This document shows positions 59,910 to 64,000 of a DNA stretch of 64,000 nt, piece by piece. This stretch comes from Fibrisoma limi BUZ 3. Lineage in GTDB: Bacteria; Bacteroidota; Bacteroidia; Cytophagales; Spirosomataceae. Location: contig NZ_CAIT01000006.1 in assembly GCF_000296815.2 (NCBI RefSeq), forward strand, positions 1,494,777 to 1,558,776. The letters are read 5' to 3'. Numbering within the stretch: position 1 is the stretch's first letter; the number at the start of each line of letters is the position of its first letter. The notes beneath the pieces are model-generated. The model had not been told where the DNA came from. It ran no database searches and saw only the letters and a list, made by a program, of their open reading frames with translations. The position numbers and the translations under genes are program-made.

Positions 59910-61172
59910 TTACTCCATCCGGTTCTCGAACAGGTAAACGCCGTTCTTGTTTGCCACGACGATGTCCGTTTTTCCGTCGCGGTTCATATCCTGCGCCACA
60001 ATGTTAAGCCCTACACCGGAATCGTTGTCGATAACGTGCTCTTTGTAATAGGGTGCTTTGCCGGGCGTGAACTCAAACCACATCAGGATGGGTGGATCGC
60101 TGTCGCCGGGGTCGTGACCGTTGTGAGCGAGAAAACGCTTGCCCGTAATCATGTCCTTACGTCCGTCGCCGTTCAGATCGACCATGATCGTAGCATGGGT
60201 TTGAGCGGTCGTGTTGCTCATCTGGTGAGTGCGGAAATTAATATTCCCCTGCTCGTCGGCAACCTGCTCGTGCCACCAGACGCCCAGTGCATGTGCCGAC
60301 GCACTCACGACGTCGTTTTTACCGTCACCGTTTACGTCCAGGACCTGCATGTGCGAACAGGGCTCACCCAGATTAGCCGGATGAAACGCCCAGTTGCCGC
60401 CGGTTTTATCGGCGGTTCCCTTGAACCACCCCTCCCGGATTACCACATCGTTGAAGCCGTCTTTGTTGACATCACCGTAGCCGATGCCATGCGAGAACAT
60501 CTCCGTACCGGGTACATTCTCCTTGCTCAGCGCAAAGCGTTTCCACTCGGTTTGGCCAGGTTTTGAGGGAGATTTCAGCCAGACGATCTGCTTTCTGGCT
60601 TTGTCGGCGCACAGGATGTCGAGCCGACCATCACCGTCGATATCCACAAAATTCGGCGATTCGTTGGCGATACCGACCGAGTCAGCCAAGATGTGTTTCG
60701 TCCATTCGCCCGACGATTTTCCTTTCGGGTTTTCGAACCAGAAGCCGGGCTTACCAGGATAGTCGATGATGACCACATCATCCCAGCCGTCCTGATTTAC
60801 GTCCATCCCGAGGTTAAGGAACGAATTGCTGTACTCCTTGCGCGGGTCGAACGTACGGGATGGAGCCATCTCGTGCCGGGTCCAGTTAGGCGCTTCGAAC
60901 CAGTAATAACCGGCTACGATGTCCAGGCGGCCATCCTTGTTCAGATCGGCCACGGCTACGCCTTCGGAAAGGAAATCGCCGGTTAGTTTGGTCTTTTTGA
61001 AATCAGCTGTCGGCACAAAAGGCTTTGCGGGTGCCCGTTCGCTGGAAGCCGCTTTCTCGGCCTGCTGCTGCCGTACTTTGAGCAGGGCTTTGTCCTGGCT
61101 GTAGGCGTTTGCGATACAGCCTAAAAACAGCAGGCTACTTACCAAATGTCGGTTTGCTACGTTGATTTTCAT
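59910..61172 (-). CDS. Secreted FG-GAP/VCBS repeat protein
   Basis: A 420-aa secreted protein with a signal peptide (VSSLLFLGCIANAYSQ). It consists of about seven beta-propeller blades of the FG-GAP/VCBS type with the calcium-binding pattern DxNxDGxxD (ADLNKDGRLDIVAGYYWFE, DVNQDGWDDVVIIDYPG, DINGDGRLD-like segments, DVNGDGKNDVV, DLNGDGRKDM, DMNRDGKTDIVVANKNG). Such propellers mediate binding to proteins or sugars. It follows the cupredoxin-propeller gene on the same strand, separated by a CCCCCAACC-type inverted repeat, so it may be its partner. Confidence 0.85.
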   Translation of the reverse strand: MKINVANRHLVSSLLFLGCIANAYSQDKALLKVRQQQAEKAASSERAPAKPFVPTADFKKTKLTGDFLSEGVAVADLNKDGRLDIVAGYYWFEAPNWTRHEMAPSRTFDPRKEYSNSFLNLGMDVNQDGWDDVVIIDYPGKPGFWFENPKGKSSGEWTKHILADSVGIANESPNFVDIDGDGRLDILCADKARKQIVWLKSPSKPGQTEWKRFALSKENVPGTEMFSHGIGYGDVNKDGFNDVVIREGWFKGTADKTGGNWAFHPANLGEPCSHMQVLDVNGDGKNDVVSASAHALGVWWHEQVADEQGNINFRTHQMSNTTAQTHATIMVDLNGDGRKDMITGKRFLAHNGHDPGDSDPPILMWFEFTPGKAPYYKEHVIDNDSGVGLNIVAQDMNRDGKTDIVVANKNGVYLFENRME

Positions 61173-61195
61173 AGTTCTGATTCGCCGATTGCTTT

Positions 61196-61268
61196 AACCC
61201 CCAACCCCCTAAAGGAGGCTTTTGATCCGGATGGTTCAGCCCCCTTTAGGGGATTGGATTGGGGGTGT
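61196..61268. repeat. CCCCCAACCCCC-type inverted repeat
   Basis: The arm at 61196-61220 (AACCCCCAACCCCCTAAAGG...) pairs imperfectly with 61239-61268 (...CCTTTAGGGGATTGGATTGGGGG). It lies 4 bp after the stop of the upstream gene and 24 bp before the FG-GAP start (minus-strand order). Confidence 0.75.
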
Positions 61269-61271
61269 TGT

Positions 61272-64000
61272 TTACTCGTTTAACGCCTTCGCCAGCACCA
61301 TCTGAATTTCGTGGTTCTGGTGCGAATGCTCCAGCTTACCGACACGCTCGTTCAACTCCCGCAGCAACTTTTTGGCTTCGTCGGTGCCAATGGCAGCTAC
61401 CCGTTGAATGGTGTACGGCAGGTGCTTCGGCATTTTTGATTTCTGAGCCAGCGCCAGCGCCCGCTTCATGTCAATGGCAGCTAGAGGTTCGGCGGCATAC
61501 CACAGCATGAGGGGCAGGTTGTGGTCGTCCTTGTTCTCCACCTTCTGAACGAGGGCATCTAGTACGTCCCACCGCTGGGCCGGATCGATCCGTTGCATCG
61601 CCGATGTCAGATACAGCCGTACCAGGGCCGACCGGTCGTTTTGCGCCAGCTCAACAAGGCGTTTCAGTGTCTCCGGCGATACGGTTTTGTCTTCGGCCAG
61701 AAGCTGGATGGCCCAGCTTCTGACGTACTCACTCTCATCCGACAACAGCGCCGTCAGTTCCTTTTCGGTCAAGCCCTGCGTCACGTGAAGTGCCCACAGC
61801 GCCCGCAGCTTACGGGTAGCATCTGGATTTTTGGCCAGCATTTCCTTCAGCGCTTTGTGGACCTTTTTGTTTGGTCCCCGCTCCTGCAAGATCGTTCGGG
61901 CCTGCCGTACGTACCACTCGTTCGGGTGCAATTGGTAATTGACCAGCTCTTTATCCGATGCTTTCGTCAGGTCAACCTGCACCCACTTGTCGTTCTCGTG
62001 GGTGATCTTGAAGATGCGGCCCATGGTCTTGTTGTGCACATCCGGATTCGAGCTGTGGCACTGGTTTTTGTCGTACCAGTCGATGGCCCAGACCGACCCA
62101 CTGGCGTCGTACTTCATGTTGAGCCACTGCGACCACGAATCGTTCATCGCCAGAAAATCCGGTTTATGTGTCACGGTATAGCCTGACCCCTCCCGAACCG
62201 GATGATCCTGATTGAGCTTGGCTCCGTTGATGTTGTTCATGAAAATATCGTTACGGTACTCCTGCGGCCAGCTATTACCCAGGTAGATCATGGCTCCGGC
62301 ATGGGCGTGTCCCCCCCCCGCCAACGCCGATCGGAAGTTGCCGGCGTGTGGCCCCCGCTCACCGACCCAGTGCCGATGGTCAGCGTGCGTCTTGATGTCG
62401 TCGTAGGTGTAGGGGTTGAAGTGATTGCCCGCCTGCCGCTGGTAGCGCCCACCCTGAATCATGTGGTACATGTGCGGAATCACGCAGGCCGTAATGAAAG
62501 CATGGCCGTAATCGTTGAAATCGAGCCCCCAGGGGTTACTGGTTCCTTCGGCAAAGAGTTCAAACTGCTTCGTGCTCGGGTGGTAGCGCCAGACACCGGC
62601 GTTAAGCTTGGTCCGCTCGGAAGCTGGTACACCCGGCTTCCCGACGTTAGAGTGAGTAAAGACGCCATGCGTACCATACAGCCAGCCGTCAGGCCCCCAG
62701 CGCAGGCTGTTCAGGGTTTCGTGCGTATCGTCCGTGCCCCAGCCGTCGAGCAGTTTCTGTGGGGGCCCAAGGGGTTTGTCATTCCTGAAGTCGGCAGGAA
62801 TGAACAGCAGGTACGGTGCCGCTCCGAGCCACACACCACCCATGCCCACTTCCATACCGCTGACCAGATTCAGGCCTTCCATGAACACCTTGCGCTTGTC
62901 GAGCGTACCGTCGCCGTTTGTGTCTTCAAAGATCAGAATTCGGTCGCGGCCCTGCCCTTCGGGTGCCGGAACAGGGTACGTATGCCCCTCAACGACCCAG
63001 AGCCGACCACGCGCATCGGTGGTGAAGCAGATTGGCCGTACTACGTCCGGTTCGGCGGCTGCCAGCGTAATGGTAAAGCCTTTAGGCAGCGTCATGGCTT
63101 TGGCCGCTTCAACGCCCGACAGCCCGGCGTTGAGCACCGGATCAAGCGGGGGCAGAATGATGATGTCCTCCCGCTTCAGTTCATTAGGAAAATTCGGGCG
63201 GGTTGGGTAAAAGCGAAAATCATCGAAATTGATGTGCGCCCATTTGTCGTTGGGAATGTACGGAATCTGCGAAATGCCGGTTTCGTTGTCGATAATCCGG
63301 ATGAAGATCTCCTGGCGCTGATACGGCTGGAGATCCACCACGACCGGCTGCAAGGTGGCCCGCCCCTGCCCGGTGACCGTATAGATGACCTTATTGGTCC
63401 CGACCTGCACCAGCTCGACCCGCGTGTCCTGCAAGGCTCCCCCCGACACCTTAAAGGCGGCAAAGGGCTGGGTTACGGTAAACGGCACTGAGGTTAACGT
63501 ACCAGTCAGTTTATAGTTGGCCGTTCCGCCACTGCTCAGGAAGTGCTTACCCTCAAAGCCAATAATCATGTCTTTCTCATGCACTGGCGACGGGTCCTGG
63601 CTAACGAGCGGACTGGTAAAGGCATCGCCCGTAGCGGTCCAGTCGGTCAGGCTGCCCGTTTCAAAACCAAGATTTACCGGTTGCCCGTTTTTCATGGGCA
63701 GTTGCCCGGCAATGGTCTCGTTGGAGATAACGCCTTCGACGATCTCAACATTGCCGACCATACCAGCGGCCCGGTGGCCCGGCACTGAACAGAAATACGT
63801 ATCGTTTTTATCGGCTTTGAAGGTGATGCTGGTTTTGCTGCCCTTCTCCTGTAAGGTTTTACTTTTGATACCAAGTTTTTCCAGAACGATGTCGTGGGTC
63901 ATGGTCTCGCCGTTGGTGACCGTAATCCGGACCCGGTCGCCTTTATTGGCCTTCAGCGTCGGGTTGCGGGCACCATTCGGGGCAAAATAGCCCAGCATGG
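61272..64000 (-). CDS. Cupredoxin - beta-propeller - HEAT dehydrogenase-like protein (partial)
   Basis: The frame is cut by the window end; 908 residues are visible from an ATG at 63998, but a signal peptide is missing, so the true N terminus is outside. Residues 1-90 form a type 1 copper domain: His35 (TMTHD), Cys70, His75 and Met80 (FCSVPGHRAAGM). About 100-270 is a carbohydrate-binding-like beta domain (NLGFETGSLTDWTATGDAF), about 300-690 the membrane-bound dehydrogenase propeller (LPKGFTITLAAAEPDVVRP, NDGT calcium loop DTNGDGTLDKRK) and 700-908 HEAT repeats. No CxxCH haem site is present, in contrast to the paralogue at 44782, so copper may take the electron-carrier role. Confidence 0.82.
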   Translation of the reverse strand, partial: MLGYFAPNGARNPTLKANKGDRVRITVTNGETMTHDIVLEKLGIKSKTLQEKGSKTSITFKADKNDTYFCSVPGHRAAGMVGNVEIVEGVISNETIAGQLPMKNGQPVNLGFETGSLTDWTATGDAFTSPLVSQDPSPVHEKDMIIGFEGKHFLSSGGTANYKLTGTLTSVPFTVTQPFAAFKVSGGALQDTRVELVQVGTNKVIYTVTGQGRATLQPVVVDLQPYQRQEIFIRIIDNETGISQIPYIPNDKWAHINFDDFRFYPTRPNFPNELKREDIIILPPLDPVLNAGLSGVEAAKAMTLPKGFTITLAAAEPDVVRPICFTTDARGRLWVVEGHTYPVPAPEGQGRDRILIFEDTNGDGTLDKRKVFMEGLNLVSGMEVGMGGVWLGAAPYLLFIPADFRNDKPLGPPQKLLDGWGTDDTHETLNSLRWGPDGWLYGTHGVFTHSNVGKPGVPASERTKLNAGVWRYHPSTKQFELFAEGTSNPWGLDFNDYGHAFITACVIPHMYHMIQGGRYQRQAGNHFNPYTYDDIKTHADHRHWVGERGPHAGNFRSALAGGGHAHAGAMIYLGNSWPQEYRNDIFMNNINGAKLNQDHPVREGSGYTVTHKPDFLAMNDSWSQWLNMKYDASGSVWAIDWYDKNQCHSSNPDVHNKTMGRIFKITHENDKWVQVDLTKASDKELVNYQLHPNEWYVRQARTILQERGPNKKVHKALKEMLAKNPDATRKLRALWALHVTQGLTEKELTALLSDESEYVRSWAIQLLAEDKTVSPETLKRLVELAQNDRSALVRLYLTSAMQRIDPAQRWDVLDALVQKVENKDDHNLPLMLWYAAEPLAAIDMKRALALAQKSKMPKHLPYTIQRVAAIGTDEAKKLLRELNERVGKLEHSHQNHEIQMVLAKALNE

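Noticed and set aside
33148-61268. Insertion sequences or MITEs behind the intergenic inverted repeats
   Set aside because: Arm sequences differ between sites, no target-site duplications are visible and no transposase is in the window.
62202-63491. 429-aa plus-strand frame opposite the cupredoxin-propeller protein
   Set aside because: No domain and no start context; the minus-strand protein has clear copper ligands and propeller motifs.

Overview
The window looks like chromosome of a Bacteroidota member of the order Cytophagales; a Spirosoma-like genus is my best guess from gene content, without a database search. Supporting signs are type IX secretion features (a C25/PorU-like peptidase and a secreted protein with a C-terminal sorting domain), promoters of the Bacteroidota type (TTG, about 19-20 bp, TAnnTTTG), near absence of Shine-Dalgarno sequences, GIN-domain proteins, and SusCD-free sugar catabolism with membrane-bound dehydrogenase-type propeller proteins. 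Most of the window is housekeeping and accessory metabolism at moderately high GC; the stretch from about 4.3 to 11 kb and 12.7 to 15.9 kb is visibly AT-richer.

Layout. 1-4.3 kb: 3' end of topA, an AraC regulator with two tandem SDR oxidoreductases, and a secreted class 3 lipase. 4.4-9.4 kb: a lasso-peptide (RiPP) cluster made of a cyclase on the plus strand and, on the minus strand, a 47-aa precursor, a PqqD-like recognition element (B1), a transglutaminase-like leader protease (B2), an HPr-kinase-like protein and a nucleotidyltransferase. No exporter is present. 9.5-15 kb: two secreted proteins, one of 1472 aa with near-identical tandem repeats. 15.9-27.4 kb: an Ada-like repair protein, an M50-like membrane protein, a glycosyltransferase-like membrane protein overlapping a PorU-like C25 peptidase, an AGE epimerase overlapping a PfkB kinase, a TPR protein and a secreted esterase. 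27.7-31.4 kb: PadR, PspC/GIN and GIN proteins, with repeats over the promoter. 31.6-35.5 kb: a three-subunit molybdenum hydroxylase of the PaoABC type.

35.6-43.8 kb is a hexuronate catabolic locus: uxaC and uxuA on the minus strand, and an ExuT-like transporter, kdgK, KDPG aldolase and uxaB on the plus strand. It mixes the two textbook branches: neither uxuB nor uxaA is in the window. 43.8-64 kb holds hydrolases, a haem-c propeller dehydrogenase paired with a sugar isomerase-like protein, PlsC and an acyl-ACP desaturase (lipid genes), transporters, an SPFH/Arc pair, a PhyH dioxygenase/TIM-barrel pair with a divergent AraC regulator, an FG-GAP protein, and a cupredoxin-propeller-HEAT protein cut by the window end.

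A second theme is a set of long imperfect inverted repeats built from strand-biased simple sequence (GAAAG/CTTTC, GGTTTGTGG/CCACAAACC, CCCCCAACC/GGTTGGGGG) sitting in short gaps between co-directional genes. One of them encodes the last residues of the upstream protein. The strongest candidate for new biology is the lasso-peptide cluster, because of its precursor, its opposed cyclase, its kinase plus nucleotidyltransferase tailoring pair, and an attenuator-like hairpin after the precursor gene.
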